The notes under the pieces: model-generated
What the model was told of the DNA's origin: nothing
Databases searched by the model: none
What the model saw: only the letters and a program-made list of their open reading frames with translations
Assembly: GCF_013365535.1 (NCBI RefSeq)
Contig: NZ_CP053590.1
Span: forward strand, 2,098,501 to 2,162,500
Length of the DNA: 64,000 bases
Reading direction: 5' to 3'
Origin: Aquimarina sp. TRL1
GTDB taxonomy: Bacteria; Bacteroidota; Bacteroidia; Flavobacteriales; Flavobacteriaceae
Part shown: piece after piece, positions 27,653 through 35,643 of the stretch
Layout of the letters: the number at the start of each line of letters is the position of its first letter
Numbering within the stretch: position 1 is the first letter of the stretch
Position numbers and translations under genes: made by a program

Positions 27653-28557
27653 AAGGCAGGAGTGGGGATTGGTTCTTTCGTGTTGTTTTTCTTGTTTGAT
27701 AGTGTTTGGAAATACACATCTTCCAATGTAGGCTCTTTAGCTGTAAATTGGCTGTCAGGAGGGTATGGAGAAATAACTGTGATAACCATTTTACCCAAAT
27801 GTAATCGGGTAGAGATAACATTCATACTTTTTTCATAAGAAGCTAATTCTTCTTTGTTAATTTTTTTCTCCCAAACATGTCCGATTAATCTACTGGAAAT
27901 TTCTTCCGGGTTTCCATGTAATAATACTTTTCCTTTTCCAATAATTGCCATCTGATTACAGAGGGTACTGACATCTTCTACAATATGTGTGGAGAGGATA
28001 ACGACAATATGTTCTCCAATTTCTGACAAGAGGTTATAAAACCGATTGCGTTCCATAGGATCCAGACCAGCTGTAGGCTCGTCAACAATAATTAATTTTG
28101 GATCCCCTAATAATGCCTGAGCAATGCCGAAACGTTGTTTCATTCCTCCAGAGTATCCTCCTAGTTTTTTATTTCGTACATCCCATAAGTTGACCTTCTT
28201 TAATAAGCTTTCTACTTGCTGATTTCTTTGAGATACATTGGTGATTCCTTTCATGTCTGCTATATGAAGCAAGAGTTCATAAGCTGTTGAAGATGGGTAT
28301 ACTCCGAATTCCTGAGGTAGATATCCTAATACTTTTCTCAGTTCTTCAGGGTGTTCTTGAATATCAATATCATTAAAGCATATATGCCCTTGATCAGGGT
28401 TTTGAAGTGTTGCTATGGTTCGCATTAGCGTTGACTTTCCTGCTCCGTTTTGTCCCAAAAGACCAAACATGCCTTTGTCTATTTTTAAGGACACATTTTG
28501 TAAGGCTTGCACTCCGTTGGGGTATGTTTTGCTGAGGTTTTTTATTTCGAGTTGCAT
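27649..28557 (-). CDS. ABC transporter ATP-binding protein
   Basis: A 302-residue ABC ATPase. It has the Walker A GQNGAGKS (about 35-42), a Q-loop at YLPQEFGVYP, the signature YSGGMKQR, the Walker B LIIVDEPTAGLD and the switch His in ILSTHIVEDV. It resembles the CcmA/NatA-type subunits that partner ABC-2 permeases. Its stop overlaps the start of the permease-M1 fusion by 4 bases, which couples their translation. It is the first gene of the leftward block that continues to the FAAL and PKS-NRPS genes. A role in product or metal transport is inferred from position only. Confidence 0.9.
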   Translation of the reverse strand: MQLEIKNLSKTYPNGVQALQNVSLKIDKGMFGLLGQNGAGKSTLMRTIATLQNPDQGHICFNDIDIQEHPEELRKVLGYLPQEFGVYPSSTAYELLLHIADMKGITNVSQRNQQVESLLKKVNLWDVRNKKLGGYSGGMKQRFGIAQALLGDPKLIIVDEPTAGLDPMERNRFYNLLSEIGEHIVVILSTHIVEDVSTLCNQMAIIGKGKVLLHGNPEEISSRLIGHVWEKKINKEELASYEKSMNVISTRLHLGKMVITVISPYPPDSQFTAKEPTLEDVYFQTLSNKKNNTKEPIPTPAL

Positions 28558-29109
28558 CTTGGTATGGTATTGTTCCTTCTTCGTCAGTGAAGGGAAGTTA
28601 AAAAGTGTGTTTTATAGATGTATGAATGCATTTGATTGCATACACTATTATGTTTTTTTTGTTTTTGATTAAGTATTCATTGAAAAAATTAAATGAAGTT
28701 CATGATATAAGGTGTTATTGTTGTTTTTTTAATACGAGTGTTAAGGTGGTTACGGTAGCGGAGTATATTTTGATGCAACCCATCGAAATGAGAAGAGAAG
28801 CATATGTCAGTTTATGGAGAATAGTGCGCACTCTAGGATGGTTTTTCAACATGGAAAAATCCAATGAAAAAAGCGAATTAGTACTTGTATACCCTTCGTT
28901 TTTTATAACACTTGACTCCCAATAACAAGAAAGGGGAATTGAAAACGTTATACTGAAACAAGGATAAAAAGTCATAACAAACGCTTAAAAAAGTGTTATT
29001 TTTTATTTAGATCGATTTTAAATTGATAATATTGACTAACAAATTTAATTTGTTAATCAGCTTAGGAGTTACGCAAGACGTAATATTTTATACGCATAAA
29101 GGAATAATT
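28558..29109. promoter_or_regulatory. Divergent intergenic region between ABC ATPase and araC-type gene
   Basis: A 552-base AT-rich region between two divergent genes, so it should carry promoters for both. An interrupted palindrome lies at 29034-29058: GACTAACAAAT and ATTTGTTAATC, 11-base arms with one mismatch and a 3-base spacer, about 50 bases before the regulator's ATG. It is a candidate operator. A 99-codon open frame at 28626-28925 has low complexity and no recognisable family, and I do not call it a gene. No RNA gene is visible. Confidence 0.5.
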
Positions 29110-30111
29110 ATGGGACTGAAATTGCACTATAAAGATTTGGAGGAGATTACCTTTAACTCAGGTAATGTCAATTACTTAATAGATATTGCAGGCACAAAAG
29201 AGTATGATCATTCTTTTGAATATAGAGGAGTAAAAGGGTCTTTTAAAGAGATTGTTTTAGAGAATTTCAGGATTGGATATGGATGCAGTTATTTAGATAA
29301 AAAGACGACTTTATTATTTGATTTTGAAAATGAAACGGTAGAAATGCACTTTTCATTAAATGGAGATACAAAAACGAGTATGGATAGCATGCATCGGGAT
29401 TTTTCATTCTGTAGTAATGAACACAATATATTTTACTGTAGTAATTCCAGAGGTTCCTTTCAGATGTGCTCTAAGCATTCACATATTTTTGAAGTCAATT
29501 TAAATCCTGATTTTTTTACAAAGTACCTTCCAAAAGACGAAATGTTTGATAGCTTTAAGGAGTTGATTAAAAATCATCAGGCAGGATTTATGAGCAATCA
29601 TAACTATCCCATAACTCCAGAGATGCATTTTATCATTAGGGAGATTATAAAGTGTCAGTGGAAGGGACATTACAGAAAGCTGTTTCTGGAAGCAAAAGTA
29701 TTAGAATTGTTAATGCTGCAAATGAAACAGATACAAGAGATAAGTGAGAGAGGAACAATTGTAACTGATCCGGTTGATATTGAACGAATGACAGTGGCAA
29801 AGGAAGTGATCACGAATCGATTAAGTGATCCCCTGACATTATCCGATCTGGCGAAACAGGTAGGAACCAATGAGTGTGCCTTGAAGAAAGGCTTTAAGAA
29901 AGTTTTTGGGACAACGGTTTTTGGTTATATTCAGGATGCCAAAATGAACAATGCCAAAAAATTACTATTAGAGCAAAAAATGTCTATTAACCAAGTGGCA
30001 GACATTACAGGATATAAAAACCCACAGCATTTTTCTACAGCTTTTAAAAAGAAGTTTGGAATTCCTCCAAGTTATTTAAAAGAAGGAAAATGTACTTCCA
30101 AAGTTTTCTAA
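29110..30111 (+). CDS. AraC-family transcriptional regulator (PchR/YbtA-like role)
   Basis: A 333-residue regulator with a divergent N-terminal sensing domain and a C-terminal AraC double helix-turn-helix. The first helix is at LTLSDLAKQVGTNECALKKGFKKVFG and the second around INQVADITGYKNPQHFSTAFKKKFGIPPSYL (last about 100 residues). I chose ATG 29110, preceded by AAAGGAATAATT; an in-frame TTG at 29023 would add 29 residues without family support. In pyochelin and yersiniabactin systems an AraC regulator (PchR, YbtA) binds the ferric siderophore and activates synthesis and receptor genes. The position between the biosynthetic block and a TonB receptor fits this. The effector is inferred. Confidence 0.87.
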   Translation: MGLKLHYKDLEEITFNSGNVNYLIDIAGTKEYDHSFEYRGVKGSFKEIVLENFRIGYGCSYLDKKTTLLFDFENETVEMHFSLNGDTKTSMDSMHRDFSFCSNEHNIFYCSNSRGSFQMCSKHSHIFEVNLNPDFFTKYLPKDEMFDSFKELIKNHQAGFMSNHNYPITPEMHFIIREIIKCQWKGHYRKLFLEAKVLELLMLQMKQIQEISERGTIVTDPVDIERMTVAKEVITNRLSDPLTLSDLAKQVGTNECALKKGFKKVFGTTVFGYIQDAKMNNAKKLLLEQKMSINQVADITGYKNPQHFSTAFKKKFGIPPSYLKEGKCTSKVF

Positions 30112-30133
30112 TTAATGTGGTTTATCCGTTAAG

Positions 30134-30162
30134 AATTCCGTCTAACGTAGTTTTAATTCCGT
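30134..30162 (+). promoter_or_regulatory. Direct repeats AATTCCGT, 21-bp period, upstream of TonB receptor
   Basis: AATTCCGT occurs at 30134-30141 and 30155-30162, start to start 21 bp, which is two helical turns. The extended match is AATTCCGTnTAnnG. A further partial copy (ATCCGTTAAG) lies at 30124-30133. AraC-family activators commonly bind tandem direct repeats with this spacing, so this is a candidate site for the regulator encoded immediately upstream, controlling the receptor gene about 100 bases downstream. Confidence 0.5.
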
Positions 30163-30259
30163 ATACAGTAGATAAGGGCTAATTGCTTCCATATACATTT
30201 GCTTTTGTCTTTTATTTATTAATAAGCGTAAATAAGGGGGCTTTTAGAATATTTCTCGA

Positions 30260-32620
30260 ATGAAACTTTTAGTCAATTTGCTAGTACTAGGAATAGTACT
30301 GTATTGTCAGAACATTTATACCCAATATCAGATTTCAGGAACGATAACCACTAGCTCTGGAGCTCCTGTATCAGATGCTTCTGTTTACATAAAAAACTCA
30401 AATAACGGTACGGTTTCCAATAGTCATGGAACATATGCTTTAGAATTACAATCTGATAAAGATATTGTACTCATAGTTTCGAATCTCGGTTTTGTAACTC
30501 AGGAAAAGAAGATTACTATAGAACAAGTTTCGACTGTGGTTGATTTTGCTTTGGAAGAAGATGTTGCTCACTTAAATGAAGTAACTATTGCAGGAAAGAG
30601 CAAAGCACAGTTATTGAGAGAGACGGTCTATAAACCAGAAGTTATTAATGTAGAGAGTTTACAGATAAAATCAACACCAGTAGCCGATATTATCGGACAG
30701 ATATCAGGGGTCAAAGTTCGACAACAAGGAGGGTTGGGTAGTGAAGCCAATGTAATGATTAATGGAATATCTGGAAAAGGAATTCGTACGTTTATAGATG
30801 GTATTCCTGTGGATTATCTAGGTGACAGTTTCGAGTTGAGGAATATGTCTTCTGATATGATTAAGAGTATTGAAATTTATAAGAATGTTATTCCGGTTTC
30901 GTTTGGTTCTGATATTTTGGGAGGGGTGGTTAATATTGTTACCAAAAACAGATACCAGAACTATATAGAGGCATCCTATAGTTATGGTTCGTGGAATACA
31001 CATTTAGGAAATATAAGTGTCAAAAGAAGATTAGGAAAAAAAGGAAATCAGTTTTTGCAGGCAGATGCGGTGATTAATCATTCCGATAATTCATATTGGA
31101 TGGAAGAGATCGAAGTGCCGATAGATGAACTAAATAATACGGCAATAGGGAGAGCAAAACGGTTTCACGATACATATACCAGTACTTTTGGAAGGGTACA
31201 ATATGGTACTGAAAATGTTCCCTGGGCAGATGATTTTAGAGTGGGGATTTCTGTGTCAGAGATTAATAAGGAATTCCAACATGGAATTAGTGCAATTACT
31301 CCCTGGGGAGGTGTGGAAAATACAAATACTTCATATAATGGATTGCTTTCCTGGAAGAAAAAAATATGGAAAGACAGACTTACCTCAGATGTTATTTTAG
31401 GAATTAATAAGGTCAAAGAACAATTTATCGATACTCTGGCGAGAACTTATTATTGGGATGGGAGCTATGTCCCTAAAAGTACCAGAGGAGAAAGTGGTCT
31501 CTATGTAAATGGGAGAACCCCTGAACTCGATAGGGACAATGTTTTTGTCCGCTTAGGAATGAACTACGAATTGCATGAAAACCATCAGGTAAATCTCACT
31601 TCGTTGATTTCATACGAAGAAGTGTCCGGAGAAGATAAGGCTGGAGCCGCTACATTTACTCAGGATATTTTTAAAACACCTCAGGAATTAACTAAAGTAT
31701 TTACGGGGATTTCTCTGGAAAGTACTTTTTTGGATGGAAAAATCACGAATAATATTTCTGCAAAATATTATTTTGGGAAAAGCTTTGCTGTTTCCCTAAA
31801 AGAAGATAATACTCTGGATCAATTCATAAAGAGCAAGCAAGAGACCTTAGGGTATGGGAATGTTTTAAAATACGAAATAACTCCTGCTTTTACAGGGTTT
31901 TTAGGATATGAATATGCGATTCGTATTCCCGATAGCGAAGAGATTTTTGGAGATGGGCTTATCATCGGACCTAATGCCAATCTGAAAATGGAACAAAGTC
32001 ACAATGCGAATGCAGGAATCCAGTGGAAAGGGATGGAAGATAAAGTCCAATTATCAGTAAATGGATTTTTTAGAAAAACAGAGAATCAAATATTTCTGAA
32101 TGCAATTAGCTCCGGGATTTCTGCATACCTTAATCTTTTTAATACCAAAACAATCGGGGTAGAAGGGACATTCACACTCTTTCCTATTAAGAATACATCT
32201 GTTTATGCAAATCTAACCTGGCAGAAAGTTACATTGAATGGGGTAGATGATTATGGAATAGTGGAAAGCAGACATATAGGGTCCAGAATCCCGAACACTC
32301 CTTATCTTTTTGGAAACCTTGGAGCAGATTATCAATTCCGTCATGCTTTTCAAAAAAATGATGCTTTCCATATAAGCTATCAAAACAATTTTGTAGAGGA
32401 ATTCTTTTTGTCCTGGGAGAACGACGGACTAGATGAAACTAAAGCGATTATTCCCAGACAGTTTGTTCATAATGCTTCTATAGGGTATACATTTCCTGAA
32501 AAAAAATATAGCCTGAGTCTGGAATGCAGAAATGTATCAGATGAATTGGTCTATGACAATTATAAAGTTCAAAAACCAGGGAGAAGCTTTTATGTAAAAT
32601 TTCGAGTTTTTCTCCAATAA
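30260..32620 (+). CDS. TonB-dependent outer-membrane receptor (siderophore type)
   Basis: A 786-residue outer-membrane receptor. A signal peptide (about 1-21) precedes a carboxypeptidase-regulatory-like beta domain (about 24-105), then the plug (about 115-230, with IIGQISGVKVRQQGG, VMINGISGKGIRTFIDGIPV and GVVNIVTK) and a beta-barrel ending in the aromatic strand SFYVKFRVFLQ. The length and lack of a SusD partner fit a siderophore receptor and not a SusC. It lies between the AraC regulator and a DUF4374 lipoprotein and is likely to take up the metal complex of the cluster's product. The gene downstream starts 29 bases after its stop, so the two form an operon. Confidence 0.9.
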   Translation: MKLLVNLLVLGIVLYCQNIYTQYQISGTITTSSGAPVSDASVYIKNSNNGTVSNSHGTYALELQSDKDIVLIVSNLGFVTQEKKITIEQVSTVVDFALEEDVAHLNEVTIAGKSKAQLLRETVYKPEVINVESLQIKSTPVADIIGQISGVKVRQQGGLGSEANVMINGISGKGIRTFIDGIPVDYLGDSFELRNMSSDMIKSIEIYKNVIPVSFGSDILGGVVNIVTKNRYQNYIEASYSYGSWNTHLGNISVKRRLGKKGNQFLQADAVINHSDNSYWMEEIEVPIDELNNTAIGRAKRFHDTYTSTFGRVQYGTENVPWADDFRVGISVSEINKEFQHGISAITPWGGVENTNTSYNGLLSWKKKIWKDRLTSDVILGINKVKEQFIDTLARTYYWDGSYVPKSTRGESGLYVNGRTPELDRDNVFVRLGMNYELHENHQVNLTSLISYEEVSGEDKAGAATFTQDIFKTPQELTKVFTGISLESTFLDGKITNNISAKYYFGKSFAVSLKEDNTLDQFIKSKQETLGYGNVLKYEITPAFTGFLGYEYAIRIPDSEEIFGDGLIIGPNANLKMEQSHNANAGIQWKGMEDKVQLSVNGFFRKTENQIFLNAISSGISAYLNLFNTKTIGVEGTFTLFPIKNTSVYANLTWQKVTLNGVDDYGIVESRHIGSRIPNTPYLFGNLGADYQFRHAFQKNDAFHISYQNNFVEEFFLSWENDGLDETKAIIPRQFVHNASIGYTFPEKKYSLSLECRNVSDELVYDNYKVQKPGRSFYVKFRVFLQ

Positions 32621-32649
32621 AGAATCTAGTTAAACCAAAATAATAAGAC

Positions 32650-33948
32650 ATGAAAACAATAATAAAAAACATCCTGTTACTCGCATTGACAGGAATATTA
32701 ATTAGCTCATGTAGCAGTGATGATGACAGCTCATCAGATACTCCGGTAGTGAAAGATGATCCGTATACACTCCTTACCAGAGTACAAACTGGAAGTTCGG
32801 TAAATTATAATTTTTATTTACAAAGTATATCGGATTTAGACAAAGAACTTTCTTTTACGAATGAAAAAGCCGTAGAGGCTATGGCAGGAGGAGCTGCTGG
32901 AGTGTATTTATTTGATAATAAATTGTACATCAATGAATATGCTACTTCAAAAAGTATAACGAAGTGGAGTAAGAATGATAAGGGAGTATATGTAAGTGAC
33001 GGGGCTATTAGTACCAAAGAAATTGGTTTTGCAGGAAATCCTTATTTCCTGGATAAAAATACGGCTTTTGTAGGAGGATCATCGGCAAGTAAAATTTTGA
33101 TCTTTAATCCGTCTACAATGACGAAAACAGGAGTTATTGATTTTAGTAATCATTCGAGATTAAATGAACTGACAGATTTTCCATCTGCAGGAGGTAAGGT
33201 TAATATTGAAACAGTTACTGAGATGGTAGTAAGAGATAATCACTTGTTTGTCGGGGTGTTTTTATTAAATGAAATGCAGGCATTTACACCTGCAAGTTTG
33301 TCTTCTGATATCCTGGTTATTGATCTTAATAAAGTAGATGTTGCGGGAACTGATAATTCGGCTGCAGTTGTTAAATGGATTAGTGACGACAGAGGTGTAG
33401 GAGTAGGTTCCTGGAATTCAGGATCTGGATCTTCTTTTATGACAGTTGACGAAAAAGGAGATATCTACCTATTAGCACATAATATGTGGGGAGGAGCTAG
33501 AGCATCTGGAGTTTCCAGTAAACCAGCTTGTGTTCTCCGAATCAAAAAAGGAAGCCTGGATTTTGACAAGGAATATTACTTTGATGTAGAAGCTGTTAGT
33601 AAAGGAGATGGGAATTCAGTGGTCAATATGGAATATGCTGGAAATGGAATCTTCTTTGCAACTTCAAATGACAATTCAGCAATTAATCCAGATGATCCAT
33701 ATTCTTTTTATCTCGATCCTATTGCACAATGGTACCAGTTTAATTTATATGATAAAACAGCAAAGCAGGTAAATGATACCTATACGAAAGGGGCTTGGGC
33801 AAGTAAAATATTATTTGACCAAAACAAGGCATATATTCCATATCAAAATAAAACAGAATCTTACTTTCTAGAGGTTGATATGACCTCTATGAAAAGTAAC
33901 AAAAAATTCTCGACGGTAGGAGCTCCGATCCTGTTCAAATCGAACTAG
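32650..33948 (+). CDS. DUF4374-like surface lipoprotein (XusB-like siderophore capture)
   Basis: A 432-residue lipoprotein. The signal peptide ends in a lipobox with Cys21 (LISSC), followed at once by SSDDDSSSD, an acidic tail similar to the surface-export signal of Bacteroidetes lipoproteins. The mature part has repeating beta-rich segments that suggest a propeller, and I recognise it as the DUF4374 type. As I recall, XusB of Bacteroides, which holds ferric siderophores at the cell surface beside the XusA receptor, belongs to this family. Here too it sits directly behind a TonB receptor. Binding of the cluster's own product is the simplest reading; the ligand is inferred. A strong terminator follows. 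Confidence 0.75.
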   Translation: MKTIIKNILLLALTGILISSCSSDDDSSSDTPVVKDDPYTLLTRVQTGSSVNYNFYLQSISDLDKELSFTNEKAVEAMAGGAAGVYLFDNKLYINEYATSKSITKWSKNDKGVYVSDGAISTKEIGFAGNPYFLDKNTAFVGGSSASKILIFNPSTMTKTGVIDFSNHSRLNELTDFPSAGGKVNIETVTEMVVRDNHLFVGVFLLNEMQAFTPASLSSDILVIDLNKVDVAGTDNSAAVVKWISDDRGVGVGSWNSGSGSSFMTVDEKGDIYLLAHNMWGGARASGVSSKPACVLRIKKGSLDFDKEYYFDVEAVSKGDGNSVVNMEYAGNGIFFATSNDNSAINPDDPYSFYLDPIAQWYQFNLYDKTAKQVNDTYTKGAWASKILFDQNKAYIPYQNKTESYFLEVDMTSMKSNKKFSTVGAPILFKSN

Positions 33949-34000
33949 GGCAGCAGGAGGTCAATTGTTGTCGTTTTGTTGAATGTTTATAATAAGGCAG

Positions 34001-34031
34001 GGCTGGTTTAGAAATAACCAGCCTTTTTTTT
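34001..34031 (+). terminator. Intrinsic terminator after the receptor-lipoprotein operon
   Basis: GGCTGGTT (34001-34008) pairs with AACCAGCC (34016-34023) around a 7-base loop, followed by eight T (34024-34031). It closes the rightward receptor operon at the right border of the metallophore gene region. Confidence 0.88.
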
Positions 34032-34044
34032 ATTCCTTCAGAGA

Positions 34045-34263
34045 TTAATCAGATAGGGGCTGGATAAAAAAACCTTTCGTTTGTACTAAGTTGATCACAT
34101 CATCTTCTGATAGATTTTCAGTCGCCTCAATCCGAAGTACATTATCGATATCTTCTATGTCAACAGACCAATTGATAATATCCGAATGCTTATTAAATGT
34201 AGGGCTAATCGATCTTACTTTTTTTCTGGACTTGATGTCGGTACAAAAAATTAATAGTTCCAT
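34045..34263 (-). CDS. Small conserved-looking protein, ferredoxin-like fold possible
   Basis: A 72-residue protein starting MELLIFCTDIKSRKKVRSISPTFNKH. It alternates short strands and helices (IINWSVDIEDIDNVLRIEAT, then ENLSEDDVINLVQTKGFF) in a pattern like the beta-alpha-beta ferredoxin-like fold of heavy-metal-associated domains, but has no CxxC metal site. I believe similar short proteins occur in flavobacteria. No function can be assigned. It lies alone between the receptor operon terminator and a sigma-factor gene pair and is read leftward. Confidence 0.6.
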   Translation of the reverse strand: MELLIFCTDIKSRKKVRSISPTFNKHSDIINWSVDIEDIDNVLRIEATENLSEDDVINLVQTKGFFIQPLSD

Positions 34264-34350
34264 AGTGATTAAATTTACTTCCTCAACAAGGAATGTTATT
34301 TCGAGAGATATCTCGTATTAAAATTTGTGTTAACAGGGGGTAAGCAATAT

Positions 34351-34779
34351 CTAGTCTTGTTCCTGATTCGCGTTAGATTCATTAGAAGGTTCTTGTTTGG
34401 GCTGTAGTTTTCGTTCCACATATTGCCTGTAATATTCATCACCTTCTTCTTTCCAGAACTGATCATAATATTTCCATTTTGAGAAGTCTGTTTTCGAATC
34501 AGATTTGCACAAATCATCCGAATCTTTGGAAGAGCTTTTACTGCTTCCGCCACCGCAGCCTCCCAAGAGTATTTTTAATAGTATAAATAAACCAACTGCT
34601 TGCCAAAAAGTAAGTGTTGTCAAACCGAAAATATCAGGCATTAGCCAATTCCATAACCACATAATTACGAAGCCAAAAAGGATTGCCAAACCTGTAATGG
34701 CAATAGCTCCGAAGATGATGATTCCTGCAATCTCCAAAGGAGATTTTTTTCTGAATTTATGGGTGAAAAAATTTGTCAT
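34351..34779 (-). CDS. Small membrane protein paired with ECF sigma factor
   Basis: A 142-residue protein with a short basic N-terminus, two hydrophobic segments (about 15-45 and 55-72), then a Gly-, Ser- and Asp-rich linker (GGCGGGSSKSSSKDSDD) and a hydrophilic C-terminus. It starts 3 bases after the sigma-factor stop, so the two are co-translated. Its position suggests that it controls or is controlled by the sigma factor, but it does not look like a classic zinc-binding anti-sigma factor (no HxxxCxxC). Function unknown. Confidence 0.65.
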   Translation of the reverse strand: MTNFFTHKFRKKSPLEIAGIIIFGAIAITGLAILFGFVIMWLWNWLMPDIFGLTTLTFWQAVGLFILLKILLGGCGGGSSKSSSKDSDDLCKSDSKTDFSKWKYYDQFWKEEGDEYYRQYVERKLQPKQEPSNESNANQEQD

Positions 34780-34782
34780 AAT

Positions 34783-35322
34783 CTACGATTGTATTTTGTT
34801 AACTTCTTGTTCTATCTTTTTATATAATATTCCAATAGCTCTATGCCTTCGAGACATTAGTGTTCCTATTGAGATTCCTGTCTCAAATGAAATTTCTTTA
34901 TAGGAATACCCTTCAAAATCTACTGCAATAATAATGTCTCTATATGCGGGCTTTAGTTGTTGTATGCATTTTTTTAATACAGATACCATCTGATCAGATG
35001 GATAATTGTCAGCTGATTGATACAACGCTCCGGCAAGTTTTAATATGTCCTGATCAGTATCAATAGCTTGTGTTTTTTTTGTCGTTCGCATTACATCGAT
35101 GATCTTGTTTTTTATAGATCGGTATACAAAACCAGCAACGTTATTGATAGGAGCATATCGATCTGCTCCCGAAAAAAGTTTCAAAGCTACGTCCTGGATG
35201 ATGTCTTCAGCATCGCGATTGGCGGTATTACTGATTTTAGCACCCACGTATCTTCTGAGAGATTCATACTCCTTTCCAAAGAACTCGCTAAGCTTTTTAC
35301 TATTTTCTGATTCTAAACTCAT
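34783..35322 (-). CDS. ECF-type RNA polymerase sigma factor
   Basis: A 179-residue sigma-70 family factor of the extracytoplasmic-function class. Region 2 is at about 13-80 (RDAEDIIQDVALKLF, then NVAGFVYRSIKNKIIDVMR) and region 4 at about 115-165 (QLKPAYRDIIIAVDFEGYSYKEIS, then GISIGTLMSRRHRAIGIL). It directs RNA polymerase to a specific promoter set. The gene is followed within 3 bases by a small membrane protein. No FecR-type anti-sigma gene is present, so it is not an obvious partner of the nearby TonB receptor. Confidence 0.88.
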   Translation of the reverse strand: MSLESENSKKLSEFFGKEYESLRRYVGAKISNTANRDAEDIIQDVALKLFSGADRYAPINNVAGFVYRSIKNKIIDVMRTTKKTQAIDTDQDILKLAGALYQSADNYPSDQMVSVLKKCIQQLKPAYRDIIIAVDFEGYSYKEISFETGISIGTLMSRRHRAIGILYKKIEQEVNKIQS

Positions 35323-35643
35323 TAAAACCTTTTATGAAGGGCTTTCAGTTAATAAGACGAGGCTTTTTTAGTTTATTGCATTTCTGATAATTATTTTTTA
35401 AAAATAAAATTAATTATAAAGACTTTCACTCTCTTAGATGGAGAGTGCTAAAGGGAACTTTTAAAAATAAAGAAAGAGGTTTTTTTCTGGGAGATATGTC
35501 GCAAGAAGGGATAATAGGATAAGAGTAAAACTCAGGGAAGAAGATCGGGACACTGTTACTTGGAAAAAGAAAACGGTGTATACAAAATATTTATGTATAC
35601 ACCGCTTCTAGTTGATGGTTGGCTTCGAAAAACGAGTTATCTA
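35323..35643. other. Intergenic region with one terminator
   Basis: A 321-base AT-rich stretch between the sigma-factor start and the mscS stop, both read leftward. Its right part holds the terminator at 35562-35604. The left part should hold the sigma-factor promoter, but I see no clear consensus box and no gene. Confidence 0.5.
35562..35604 (-). terminator. Intrinsic terminator of the mechanosensitive channel gene
   Basis: CGGTGTATACA (35574-35584) and TGTATACACCG (35594-35604) form a perfect 11-bp stem with a 9-base loop. On the minus strand it is followed by TTTTCTTTTT (complement of 35563-35573). It lies about 40 bases past the mscS-type stop codon. Confidence 0.82.

Noticed and set aside
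28626..28925. A 99-codon open frame between the ABC ATPase and the AraC-type gene
   Set aside because: Low-complexity N-terminus, no recognisable domain, and it lies in a divergent promoter region.
1..33948. A CRISPR array, insertion sequence or integrase near the biosynthetic cluster that would show recent transfer
   Set aside because: None was seen; base composition of the cluster looks like that of its neighbours.
34783..35322. The ECF sigma factor as a FecI-type partner of the nearby TonB receptor
   Set aside because: No FecR-like anti-sigma gene is present and the receptor lacks a clear N-terminal signalling domain; an AraC regulator is the more likely controller.
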